NCBI RefSeq assembly: GCF_902364945.1
Contig: NZ_CABJFS010000018.1
Coordinates: forward strand, 1-13,539
DNA: 13,539 bases
Source: Collinsella aerofaciens
GTDB taxonomy: Bacteria; Actinomycetota; Coriobacteriia; Coriobacteriales; Coriobacteriaceae
Direction: 5' to 3'
Shown here piece by piece: positions 7,464-13,509 of the stretch. The translations under genes were made by a program, and so were the position numbers. Below the pieces are notes generated by a model. The model did not search any database, was not told the DNA's origin, and saw only the letters and a program-made list of their open reading frames with translations. Within the stretch, counting starts at the first letter, position 1, and every line of letters starts with the position of its first letter.

Positions 7464-8855
7464 CTACACCGTCAGCGGCGCCGGCTCATGCGGTTCGCCG
7501 TTCAACTCAACGATGACCTGCGTTCCCACGCCCTCCTGGGACTTCACGCGCATGCCGGAATCTTCTCCGTAAAAGAAATGGATGCGCTGAAGCACGTTGA
7601 AGAGCGCCAAGCCGCAACCTCGCTTGACGGAGCCGTCGGCGGTAATGCTCTCGGGCTCCTCTCGGCGATGCTGCTCAAACAGATGCGCGCAGACTTCTTC
7701 GCTCATACCGATGCCGTCATCTTCGACGCTGATCTCCAAGCCGTCATCGGTCTCGAAAGCCCTAACATGAATAGAAAGCGGCTCGGTCTCGCGCTGCGCA
7801 TGCTTGATGCAGTTTTCGAGCAACGGCTGCAAGATAAACGGCGGCACCATGCAATCGCGCACCTCAAAGTCGATATCGACCGAGACGCGCAGACGGCCGT
7901 CGCCATAACGAGCCTGCATAAGATTGATATAGCGAGTGCCCTGTTCCACCTCGTGCTCGAGCGTTGTGAGGGTATCGGAATCGGACAGTGTCTGACGGTA
8001 GTAATTGGAAAAGTCGATGAGCAGCGACCTGGCCTTGTCCGGCTCGGTACGCACGAGCGACACGATGGTGCTGATGGTGTTAAACAGAAAATGAGGATCG
8101 ACCTGCGATTGCAAGGCGCGCAGCTCCACACGGGCCGTGAGCTCGTCCTGGCGCTCGAGCTCAAAGCTCGCGAGCTGCGTGGAAATGAGGTCGGCAAAGC
8201 CCGAGGCAAGCGCCGTCTGGCGCATATCGATGCTGCTCAGACGGGGATAATACAGCTCGAGCGTGCCCACGCAATGCCCACGCACGGTGAGCGGTGCGAC
8301 AATACCAGCGCGCAGGCGCGGGAAGTAGCCACCCGCCTCGGTCGAGGCATCGCGCGAAAACACGCTTTGCTCACCGCTGTTGATCACGTTGAGCGTAGTC
8401 CGCAGCACCACCGGGGTGCCGGCAGGGCACTTTGCCGAGTCCTCGCCCCAGCTTGCCAACACCTGCTTGCCGTCGGTAAAGCAGATGGCAGAGGCGATGG
8501 TCTCGGACAGGATGATCTTAGAGGCGCCCAGGGCCGCTTCGGGCGTAAGGCCGCGCGACGTGTAGGCGAATATTTTTGATGCGATGGCGAGCGTACGGTC
8601 GGTTGCGCTCGACGTGAGGTCGTCGGGGACCACAAAGACATATGAAAAGAAGAAGCACAGCATGACCAAGCCGGCAATGACGACAACGCCCGGGACGGGG
8701 TTGGGATTATCGGTCAAATCCCAGATAAGCAACAGGATAAGCGCCGGAACGACAAAACCGAGCAAGATGGCCTGAACCACATGCTGGGCCGTACGAAAGA
8801 CCTTGGTCGAGTTGTAGCTCTTGCCTAGAATCAGCCTGTTTAAGTCCACCGTCAT
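7464..8855 (-). CDS. LytS-type sensor histidine kinase (pair 2)
   Basis: A 463-residue kinase with two membrane segments (about 26-47 and 55-76), a GAF-like cytosolic region (about 85-230) and a LytS-type kinase domain: phosphoacceptor H255 in DPHFLFNTISTI, N-box N348 (LQPLLENCIKH) and G-box DDGIGM (379-384). The residue before the phosphoacceptor motif is Asp rather than the Asn seen in the pair-1 kinase. Both kinases share the linker ALASGFA-x-x-x-STQLA, showing recent common origin. Coordinates take the outermost ATG, but AAAAGGGG touches it directly; an in-frame GTG at 8849 is 6 bases from that site and may be the true start (461 residues). It is followed by its LytTR regulator after 36 bases. 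An intrinsic terminator lies 26 bases upstream of the ATG. Confidence 0.95.
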   Translation of the reverse strand: MTVDLNRLILGKSYNSTKVFRTAQHVVQAILLGFVVPALILLLIWDLTDNPNPVPGVVVIAGLVMLCFFFSYVFVVPDDLTSSATDRTLAIASKIFAYTSRGLTPEAALGASKIILSETIASAICFTDGKQVLASWGEDSAKCPAGTPVVLRTTLNVINSGEQSVFSRDASTEAGGYFPRLRAGIVAPLTVRGHCVGTLELYYPRLSSIDMRQTALASGFADLISTQLASFELERQDELTARVELRALQSQVDPHFLFNTISTIVSLVRTEPDKARSLLIDFSNYYRQTLSDSDTLTTLEHEVEQGTRYINLMQARYGDGRLRVSVDIDFEVRDCMVPPFILQPLLENCIKHAQRETEPLSIHVRAFETDDGLEISVEDDGIGMSEEVCAHLFEQHRREEPESITADGSVKRGCGLALFNVLQRIHFFYGEDSGMRVKSQEGVGTQVIVELNGEPHEPAPLTV

Positions 8856-8863
8856 CCCCTTTT
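8856..8863 (-). promoter_or_regulatory. Ribosome-binding site that favours a GTG start for kinase 2
   Basis: AAAAGGGG on the minus strand abuts the ATG at 8855 with no spacer. The GTG at 8849 in the same frame is 6 bases from the G-run, the normal spacing. This argues for translation starting at 8849, or for weak initiation at the ATG. Confidence 0.5.
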
Positions 8864-8881
8864 ATCTACCGCGCCCATAGC

Positions 8882-8908
8882 AATAAAGAGGGCCGCAAGC
8901 GACCCTCT
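8882..8908 (-). terminator. Intrinsic terminator after the amidohydrolase gene
   Basis: Minus strand: AGAGGGTCG, loop CTTG, CGGCCCTCT, then TTTATT. The stem is 9 bp with one G-U pair and a stable CUUG tetraloop. It ends the permease-amidohydrolase unit and leaves 26 bases before the kinase-2 ATG. Confidence 0.88.
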
Positions 8909-8910
8909 CC

Positions 8911-8925
8911 ATTGCATTATGCAAT
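8911..8925. repeat. Palindrome ATTGCAT-T-ATGCAAT
   Basis: A perfect 7-bp inverted repeat with a single central base, immediately beside the terminator at 8882-8908. It could be an operator for the kinase-2 operon or a small extra stem in the 3' end of the amidohydrolase mRNA. Confidence 0.4.
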
Positions 8926-8966
8926 CAAATACTGTGTTTTACATCCAGCCATCGATGAACGGTAGC

Positions 8967-10244
8967 TTAGGCGCTGTACTTGTTTGCCTCGCCGAAGCTG
9001 CCGGCTTCGACAATCCAGCCGTCCTTCATGATGACGTCCATGTTGTCGGTGTTGAGCACGTGGATGTCGGCGGCGACGTCACCATTGACGACCAGCAGGT
9101 CGGCGCACTTGCCAGCCTCGATGGAACCGGTCTCGTCCTCGATGTGGCACATCTTGGCACCGTTGAGGGTGGCGCAGGTGATGGTCTCGACCGGGGTGAA
9201 GCCGATCTTGTCGACGAACTCGTACATCTCCTCGATGGAGCAGGTGCCGTACGGGGTGACGAAGGAGAAGGAGTCGGAGCCGATCGTCATGACGACGCCG
9301 CGCTTCTTGGCCTCGCGCAGGCAGTCGTAGTTGCGCTGCAGCTCCTTCTCGACCAGGGTGCCCTCGTACTTGTCGTGCAGCTCGGGAACGTAGACGGGCG
9401 GATAGGTGGCGTACCAGGTGGGCAGGAAGGCGATCGTCGGGGTGAAGAAGGTGCCCTGCTCGGCCATGAGGTCCATGGTGCGCTCATCGATATCGAAACC
9501 GTGGATCAGCTGCTCGCAGCCAAAGCGGACGGAATCGTAGGCAGCGGCGTGGTTGTTGTAGCAGTGGCTCCACACGGGGATGCCGACCATCTTTGCCTCT
9601 TCGACCACGGCCTGGATCTCCTCGGAGCAATAGTGCTGGTCACGACCGGAGTCCCAGCGCCAGATGCCGCCACCGGTAGCCCAGATCTTGATGGCATCGG
9701 GGTTCTCGCGCAGGCGACGACGGACGGCCTTGCGCAGATCCCAAGGACCGTCGACCTGGTCGCCCCAGGGGTGAGATTCCTTGTTGAGCTCCTGGGTGCA
9801 GTGGTGGGAGTCACCGTGACCGGCAACACGGCAGAAGCCCAGGCCGGTGGCCAGAACGCGCGGGCCCTTAAAGACGCCCTTGTCGATGCAGTCGCGAATC
9901 TGGATACCAAAGCGGCCGATCTCGCAGACGGTGGTGAGGCCGTGGGTGAGGCAGTCGTAGGCCTGCTTGACGGCGACGGCCTGCTTCTCGAGGAGCGGCT
10001 GCATGACCCAATCGGTGTCATCGTCGGTCAGGTTGCCCGAGAAGTGCAGGTGGGTGTCGATCAGGCCGGGAAGGACGGTCTTGCCGGCGGCGTCGATAAC
10101 CTCAACGCCCTCGGGAAGGTCCTGCATAGCACCGGCGTACTCGATCTTGCCATTGTCGTCGACGAGAACGAGGGAGTTCTCGACCGGCTCGGCACCGGTA
10201 CCGTCGATGAGCTTACCGCCAACGATTGCATACTTAGTGGACAT
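8967..10244 (-). CDS. Metal-dependent amidohydrolase, Xaa-Pro/Xaa-Arg dipeptidase-like
   Basis: A 425-residue cytosolic amidohydrolase with a small beta domain at both ends around a TIM barrel. Metal-site residues are clear: H65-x-H67 (DTHLH), K186 in IKIWATGGG (the probable carboxylated bridging lysine), H227 (WSHCYNN), H248 (LIHGF) and D324 (IGSDS). This arrangement matches the branch that includes the bacterial Xaa-Arg/Lys and Xaa-Pro dipeptidases (Cc2672, Sgx9260 types) and ochratoxinase, so a peptide or N-acyl amino acid bond is a likely substrate; the exact one cannot be read from sequence. No signal peptide is present. The ATG at 10244 has a near-perfect AAGGAGG. The gene follows the APC permease by 131 bases and likely processes what it imports. 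Codon choice is highly restricted (AAG, GAG, ATC, TTC, AAC), as in highly expressed genes. Confidence 0.9.
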   Translation of the reverse strand: MSTKYAIVGGKLIDGTGAEPVENSLVLVDDNGKIEYAGAMQDLPEGVEVIDAAGKTVLPGLIDTHLHFSGNLTDDDTDWVMQPLLEKQAVAVKQAYDCLTHGLTTVCEIGRFGIQIRDCIDKGVFKGPRVLATGLGFCRVAGHGDSHHCTQELNKESHPWGDQVDGPWDLRKAVRRRLRENPDAIKIWATGGGIWRWDSGRDQHYCSEEIQAVVEEAKMVGIPVWSHCYNNHAAAYDSVRFGCEQLIHGFDIDERTMDLMAEQGTFFTPTIAFLPTWYATYPPVYVPELHDKYEGTLVEKELQRNYDCLREAKKRGVVMTIGSDSFSFVTPYGTCSIEEMYEFVDKIGFTPVETITCATLNGAKMCHIEDETGSIEAGKCADLLVVNGDVAADIHVLNTDNMDVIMKDGWIVEAGSFGEANKYSA

Positions 10245-10325
10245 GGTTCCTCCTTATGGATCCATATAGTGGGCGAGGCCGTGTTGGGTTAAGGCCTCAC
10301 AAAGCTACCCAAGTGGTGCCGGGTT

Positions 10326-10357
10326 CGGTGCGCGGGAGAGAGGGTCCCGCACACCCG
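10326..10357. repeat. Stable hairpin between permease and amidohydrolase genes
   Basis: Minus strand: CGGGTGTGCGGGA, 7-base loop, TCCCGCGCACCG; 12 pairs with one G-U and one bulged G. There is no T-tract on either side, so it is not a standard intrinsic terminator. In an mRNA covering both genes it could protect the 3' end of the permease message or set different expression of the two genes. Confidence 0.5.
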
Positions 10358-10375
10358 ATCCGCCCCGGCTAGGCG

Positions 10376-11827
10376 TTACTTTTTACGGGAATTGGTGAAA
10401 GCCATGAGGGCCAGGCCAACGGCCAGCCAGCCGATCACGATGCTCCACTCCACCATGTTGAGGGAGGCGGGAGAGAACGGGACCACGAGCAGGCCGATGA
10501 TGACGGCGCAGGCAGCGACAGCGAGGCTGATGCCAAACTTGCCGCCGGGCACCTCGTAGGGACGAGGCAGGTCGGGCTCGGTGAAGCGCATGCGCAGGCA
10601 AGCGAGGGCGACCATGCCGCAGGAGAAGATGAAGGCGAGAGCCGACACGTTGGTCAGAGGGATGAGCATGTTCTTGCCCAGGAACGGACCGATGACGGTG
10701 ATGACGCCCAGAACGGCGCAGGCGAGCTTGGGAGCGCCGGACTTGGGATCAACCTCGGCGAACTTCTCGGGCAGCTGGCCCTTGCGGCCCATGGCGAGCA
10801 TGATGCGGCTCGTGGCGCCGTAGAAGGAGTTCATCGGGCCCATGGGTCCAAGCGTGGCGATGACGAGCATGGCCAGGTACAGGAGCATGTTGATGCCCTT
10901 GAGGCAGGCAAGCGCGGGAACCGGGCTCTTAACAAACTCATGCCAGTCGAGGATGGTGCCGAACGAGTAGATGCAGACCATGTAGAAGCCGCCGGCGGCC
11001 AGCAGGGCCAGGGAGATGATCTTGCCGAACTTGTTCCAGTTGAGGCCCTCGGCTGCTTCCTCAGCCTGCTGAGGAATGGTATCGAAGCCGGCGTAGAAGA
11101 ACGGGGTCAAAACCAGGACCGACACGATGCCGGCGAACAGGCTGGTGCCCTCGGTAGCGGGCTTGCCGCCGCCAGCACCGGTGACCTGGGAGAACACGGG
11201 CATGGCGTGTTCCGGCGAACCGGTGAACAGCGAGACACCCATGGCGAGCAGCATGCCGCAGAGCAGAGCCTTGGTCAGGAAGGCCTGGAGCTTGGCGGCC
11301 GAGCTGGCACCGCGGAAGTTGAGGAAGATGACGTAGACTGCAAAGCCGAGCGCGATTAGCGTCGGGAACAAGTAAACGTCGGCGCCCAAGATGGTGTAGA
11401 GCTTGACGGCGCGCAGCCACTCAAGACCGGGCAGGCTGCCGAACATCTCGGACACGAGGGTCGAAATGGCGATGGCCTCCCACGGGCACAGGATGCCGTT
11501 GCCCAGGGCCAGGAGCCAACCGGTGATGTAGCTCAGCGTACGGCCAAAGCTACGGTCGACATACTCGACGATGCCGCCCGAGATGGGGATAGCAGCCGTG
11601 AGCTCACCGAAAACAGCTCCGACGGGCACGAGAAAGATTGCACCCAAGAGGAATGCAATCATAGCGGGAACGGGACCGCCGCCCACGACCATCCAGTCGC
11701 CGACCTGCAGAACCCAGCCAGTTCCGATGATGGCACCGAAACCGATGGTGAAGAAGTTCCAGAGCGAGAGCGTTTTCTTCATGCCACCGTTACCCTCGAC
11801 TGCAACTTCTGCGTTCTTGTCCGCCAT
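10376..11827 (-). CDS. APC-family amino acid permease
   Basis: A 483-residue inner-membrane transporter with about 12 hydrophobic segments. The amino acid-polyamine-organocation family signature GFGAIIGTGW (29-38) in the first helix is the unwound substrate-binding turn. PISGGIVEYVDRSFG (81-95) and the sixth-helix motif FYAGFDTIPQQAEEA (244-258) also fit. It probably takes up amino acids or small amine compounds by ion-coupled transport or exchange; the substrate is not predictable. The N-terminal 18 residues are polar and the C-terminus ends in NSRKK. AAAGGAGGGG precedes the ATG at 11827. It is first in a unit with the amidohydrolase and shares its restricted codon choice. A tandem LytTR-like repeat lies about 145-175 bases upstream and a GC-rich hairpin lies in the leader. 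Confidence 0.93.
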   Translation of the reverse strand: MADKNAEVAVEGNGGMKKTLSLWNFFTIGFGAIIGTGWVLQVGDWMVVGGGPVPAMIAFLLGAIFLVPVGAVFGELTAAIPISGGIVEYVDRSFGRTLSYITGWLLALGNGILCPWEAIAISTLVSEMFGSLPGLEWLRAVKLYTILGADVYLFPTLIALGFAVYVIFLNFRGASSAAKLQAFLTKALLCGMLLAMGVSLFTGSPEHAMPVFSQVTGAGGGKPATEGTSLFAGIVSVLVLTPFFYAGFDTIPQQAEEAAEGLNWNKFGKIISLALLAAGGFYMVCIYSFGTILDWHEFVKSPVPALACLKGINMLLYLAMLVIATLGPMGPMNSFYGATSRIMLAMGRKGQLPEKFAEVDPKSGAPKLACAVLGVITVIGPFLGKNMLIPLTNVSALAFIFSCGMVALACLRMRFTEPDLPRPYEVPGGKFGISLAVAACAVIIGLLVVPFSPASLNMVEWSIVIGWLAVGLALMAFTNSRKK

Positions 11828-11872
11828 TGTTCCCCTCCTTTCCTTATTGACGCCTCTTTGACGTCACCCCTT

Positions 11873-11893
11873 GCGCGGTCTGTTTTGCCGCGC
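11873..11893. repeat. GC hairpin in the permease leader
   Basis: GCGCGG, 9-base centre, CCGCGC. On the plus strand it is followed by GCTTTTATTT and could end a plus transcript, but no plus gene lies to the left. On the minus strand it falls 46-66 bases before the permease start and may be a leader structure. Confidence 0.4.
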
Positions 11894-11970
11894 GCTTTTA
11901 TTTCGTGGCTTTAAGATACGACCTTGGCACAGCATGGCCGCCCATGGCTCGACCGAAGGCAGAACTGCAA

Positions 11971-12000
11971 AACGAGCGGTGCCGTTTTTGGGACGAACGG
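11971..12000 (-). promoter_or_regulatory. Tandem LytTR-like operator upstream of the permease
   Basis: Minus strand: CCGTTCGTC (12000-11992), 12 bases, then CCGCTCGTT (11979-11971). The two 9-mers agree at 7 positions and repeat at exactly 21 bp, the two-helical-turn spacing at which LytTR regulators bind direct repeats. The first 9-mer equals the published AlgR core CCGTTCGTC. The site is about 145-175 bases before the permease ATG. The nearest regulator of that type is the pair-2 LytTR protein at 6693-7427. Binding is inference. Confidence 0.45.
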
Positions 12001-12116
12001 CGGAAGACGTCATTCGTCTTGGACGCTTTTTCATCTTGCCTGCTTTTGAATACCTGTTGCCGTGACGCTTGGCGCGCGGCGCGGCAACGTTCATACCATT
12101 TGTCAGGCTTTTGGCG

Positions 12117-12130
12117 CACATGCCCATGTG
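12117..12130. repeat. Palindrome CACATG-CC-CATGTG
   Basis: Perfect 6-bp arms separated by two bases, 55 bases upstream of the peptidase start. Its position and symmetry fit a binding site for a dimeric regulator near the peptidase promoter; no regulator can be named. Confidence 0.35.
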
Positions 12131-12185
12131 TCGTGCATCTTTTTATGTAGGATAGACAAGTTACACATGAGGCAAGGTGATTCGA

Positions 12186-13187
12186 ATGGCATACGGATAC
12201 AATGACGACGACCAACGGCCACAAAGCGTGCGCCTTGCCGGCCGCACCACGCCAACGCCCAGAAGCACCTCCGACAACGACAACCCGCAGCGCCCCCAAG
12301 AGCAGCTCGGGGCTTCTTCGCGGAAACAAAGCCGTACCGTGCAGCGGTCAGGCCGCGTGAGTACGAGCACACGCCAACGCCAGACCGACACATCGCAGCC
12401 ACGCCGCTACGATAGCCGTAAGACCGACTACTACGTTAAGCGTTCCTTTTCGCGACCTCAACGCGATCGCGGCAATTCCGCCCCTCGCCCCGCGTCGCAT
12501 ACCACAAGCCACGCGCTTCCGGCCCGCCGCCTGCGCCTTGCGCTTTGCTCCATCGCCGCCTGCCTCGTCTTTGTGTTTTTGGGATCCTGTATCTCCCACG
12601 GATCAGCCGGTCTCGAGCCCACTGCCGAGGACAAGCTGCTTAAAGCTCCCGTCGCACCCGGTTACTCCTTTGCGTTCTCGACCCCACGCTCGCAGTGGAG
12701 TGCCGGCACCATGCCCCACATCTACCAAATTGACCCCGCATGGTCGGAGCTGCCCTATGCCGGCGGCACTATTCGCGAAAACGCTTGCGGTCCCACTTGC
12801 CTCACCATGGTCTATATCTTTAAGACCGGTCACACCGATAAGACGCCGGTCGATATATGCGCACTGGCCGAAGCCGGTAACTACGCCCCCACCGGTGCCA
12901 CCGAGTGGTCGTTTATGACAGGCGGTGCGTGGCAGCTGGGGCTCAACGGAACACAGCTCTATAACAATCGCGAATCGATTACCCAAGCACTTCGCTCGGG
13001 TGCGCCCGTCATCGCCGCAGTGCGCCCCGGCACGTTTACCAACGTAGGCCACTATATCGTGCTCTACGGCATCGACGATGCCAACCAGATTGGCGTCTAC
13101 GACCCCAACTCGGCCAGCCGCAGCGCCCGACGCTGGGGCGTCGTAGAGGTCCTCAACGAAGTCGAAGCCATGTGGGCCTACTACTAG
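12186..13187 (+). CDS. Membrane-anchored C39-like cysteine peptidase-fold protein
   Basis: A 333-residue protein. Residues 1-113 are polar, rich in Arg, Ser, Thr, Gln and Pro and look disordered; a single hydrophobic segment lies at about 117-136, ending FLGSC. The rest (about 175-333) is a peptidase C39-like (C39_2) domain with Q181 (YQIDPAW), catalytic-type C201 in NACGPTCLTM, H289 in GHYIVLYG and D306 in VYDPN. By the positive-inside rule the basic tail is cytosolic and the catalytic domain is outside, tethered to the membrane. The FLGSC cysteine recalls a lipobox, but the long N-terminal tail argues against a normal lipoprotein signal. The ATG at 12186 has AAGGTG 6 bases before it; the GTG at 12177 is part of that site. 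No ABC transporter domain is fused, so it is not a bacteriocin exporter. The substrate is unknown. Its stop codon lies inside the left arm of the repeat element. Confidence 0.85.
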   Translation: MAYGYNDDDQRPQSVRLAGRTTPTPRSTSDNDNPQRPQEQLGASSRKQSRTVQRSGRVSTSTRQRQTDTSQPRRYDSRKTDYYVKRSFSRPQRDRGNSAPRPASHTTSHALPARRLRLALCSIAACLVFVFLGSCISHGSAGLEPTAEDKLLKAPVAPGYSFAFSTPRSQWSAGTMPHIYQIDPAWSELPYAGGTIRENACGPTCLTMVYIFKTGHTDKTPVDICALAEAGNYAPTGATEWSFMTGGAWQLGLNGTQLYNNRESITQALRSGAPVIAAVRPGTFTNVGHYIVLYGIDDANQIGVYDPNSASRSARRWGVVEVLNEVEAMWAYY

Positions 13188-13241
13188 TCATTGGGGACAG
13201 ACTTAAATGAGTGGTCTCTGGATGCCCGGAACTGCTGGCAC

Positions 13242-13287
13242 GGAAAGTGCACCCCGCTTTGAAGTTCGATAGCGGGATGCGCTTTCC
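13242..13287. repeat. Internal hairpin of the repeat element
   Basis: GGAAAGTGCACCCCGC (13242-13257) faces GCGGGATGCGCTTTCC (13272-13287) across a 14-base centre. The arms match at 14 of 16 positions, and one of the two differences is a G-U pair on either strand. A third copy of the right-hand motif lies at 13395-13410, so alternative pairings are possible. Confidence 0.6.
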
Positions 13288-13417
13288 GTTAGCGGCCTGT
13301 TTGGGAAACTGGGGGCCATTTTTCGGGCAAATTCCGGGATGTATTTTCCGGTTGAGGGCCCCGGGGAAACTGTGCCCCATTTTGGACGCTCATTGTGGGA
13401 TGCACTTTCCGCAGTTG
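13274..13417 (+). repeat. Degenerate tandem repeat, about 61-62 bp per unit
   Basis: Units start with GGGATG at 13274, 13336 and 13397 (62 and 61 bp apart). Shared blocks are GGGATG-x-x-x-TTTCC, then GGGAAACTG or GGGGAAACTG, then GCCATTTT or CCCCATTTT; the third unit is partial. The units are diverged but keep their order, suggesting old duplication inside the element. Confidence 0.6.
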
Positions 13418-13464
13418 ATTGGTGCTACTCATTTAAGTCTGTCCCCAATGACTAGGTGAATAGC

Positions 13465-13497
13465 AAAAGCCCCGCAGTCGGAGCGGGCTGCGGGGCT
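13465..13497 (-). terminator. Intrinsic terminator of a minus-strand gene at the right edge
   Basis: Minus strand: AGCCCCGCAG, 10-base loop, CTGCGGGGCT, followed by TTTGCTATT; perfect 10-bp stem. It begins 12 bases after a candidate stop codon at 13510-13512. On the plus strand no T-tract follows, so it does not serve the C39-like gene. Confidence 0.75.
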
Positions 13498-13509
13498 CAT
13501 GAAGAGAGG

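Larger units (their letters stand above)
11828..12185. other. Divergent intergenic region (permease / C39 peptidase)
   Basis: This 358-base stretch separates the minus-strand permease from the plus-strand peptidase and must hold both promoters. I find no reliable gene in it; the short open frames have no good ribosome site or recognisable product. It contains a palindrome TGACGTCA near 11859-11866, a GC hairpin at 11873-11893, the tandem LytTR-like repeat at 11971-12000, an inverted repeat AAGACG-TCATT-CGTCTT at 12004-12020, a long GTTGCCG/CGGCAAC inverted repeat at 12056-12088, a single LytTR-like box AACGTTCAT at 12086-12094 and the palindrome at 12117-12130. I could not identify a convincing -35/-10 pair for either gene; TATCTT at 11913-11918 (minus) is a possible -10 for the permease. 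Confidence 0.6.
13184..13455. mobile_element. 272-bp non-coding element with perfect 29-bp terminal inverted repeats
   Basis: The left arm (13184-13212) begins CTAGTCATTGGGGACAGACT and is an exact reverse complement of the right arm (13427-13455). CTAG sits at both outer ends. The inside carries degenerate tandem units and an inverted copy of one motif, and has no convincing protein. The arrangement fits a MITE- or REP-like dispersed repeat mobilised by a transposase elsewhere in the genome. The TTGGGGACAG core recalls repeats I associate with IS200/RAYT-type transposases, but that is from memory and unverified. The left arm contains the stop codon of the C39-like gene. The arms could also fold into a long hairpin in the peptidase mRNA. 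No flanking target duplication is obvious. Confidence 0.7.

Noticed and set aside
7428..8579. A 383-codon plus-strand open frame opposite the second kinase
   Set aside because: The minus strand carries the complete H-, N- and G-boxes of a LytS kinase; the plus frame has no recognisable domain.
8919..10292. A 457-codon open frame on the plus strand opposite the amidohydrolase
   Set aside because: It is the antisense shadow of a gene with strongly biased codons. The protein is low-complexity in Val, Asp, Gly and Leu with no domain, while the minus strand has complete metal-site motifs and a strong ribosome site.
10245..10375. Possible T-box or other riboswitch before the amidohydrolase
   Set aside because: I looked for T-box-type conserved blocks and a following terminator; only a plain hairpin is present and no T-tract follows it.
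11864..12329. Short open frames on both strands between the permease and peptidase genes
   Set aside because: They overlap each other and the promoter region, lack ribosome sites, and give Arg-rich products with no similarity I recognise.
12311..12596. Lipoprotein signal for the C39-like protein based on FLGSC
   Set aside because: The hydrophobic stretch begins after about 113 polar residues, far from a normal N-terminal signal, and no good start codon with a ribosome site was found close to it.
13211..13459. An 82-codon open frame inside the inverted-repeat element, with a repeated ~20-residue pattern
   Set aside because: The peptide repeat only mirrors the 61-bp DNA repeats, an equally open frame exists on the other strand, and there is no ribosome site; the structure is better explained as a non-coding element.
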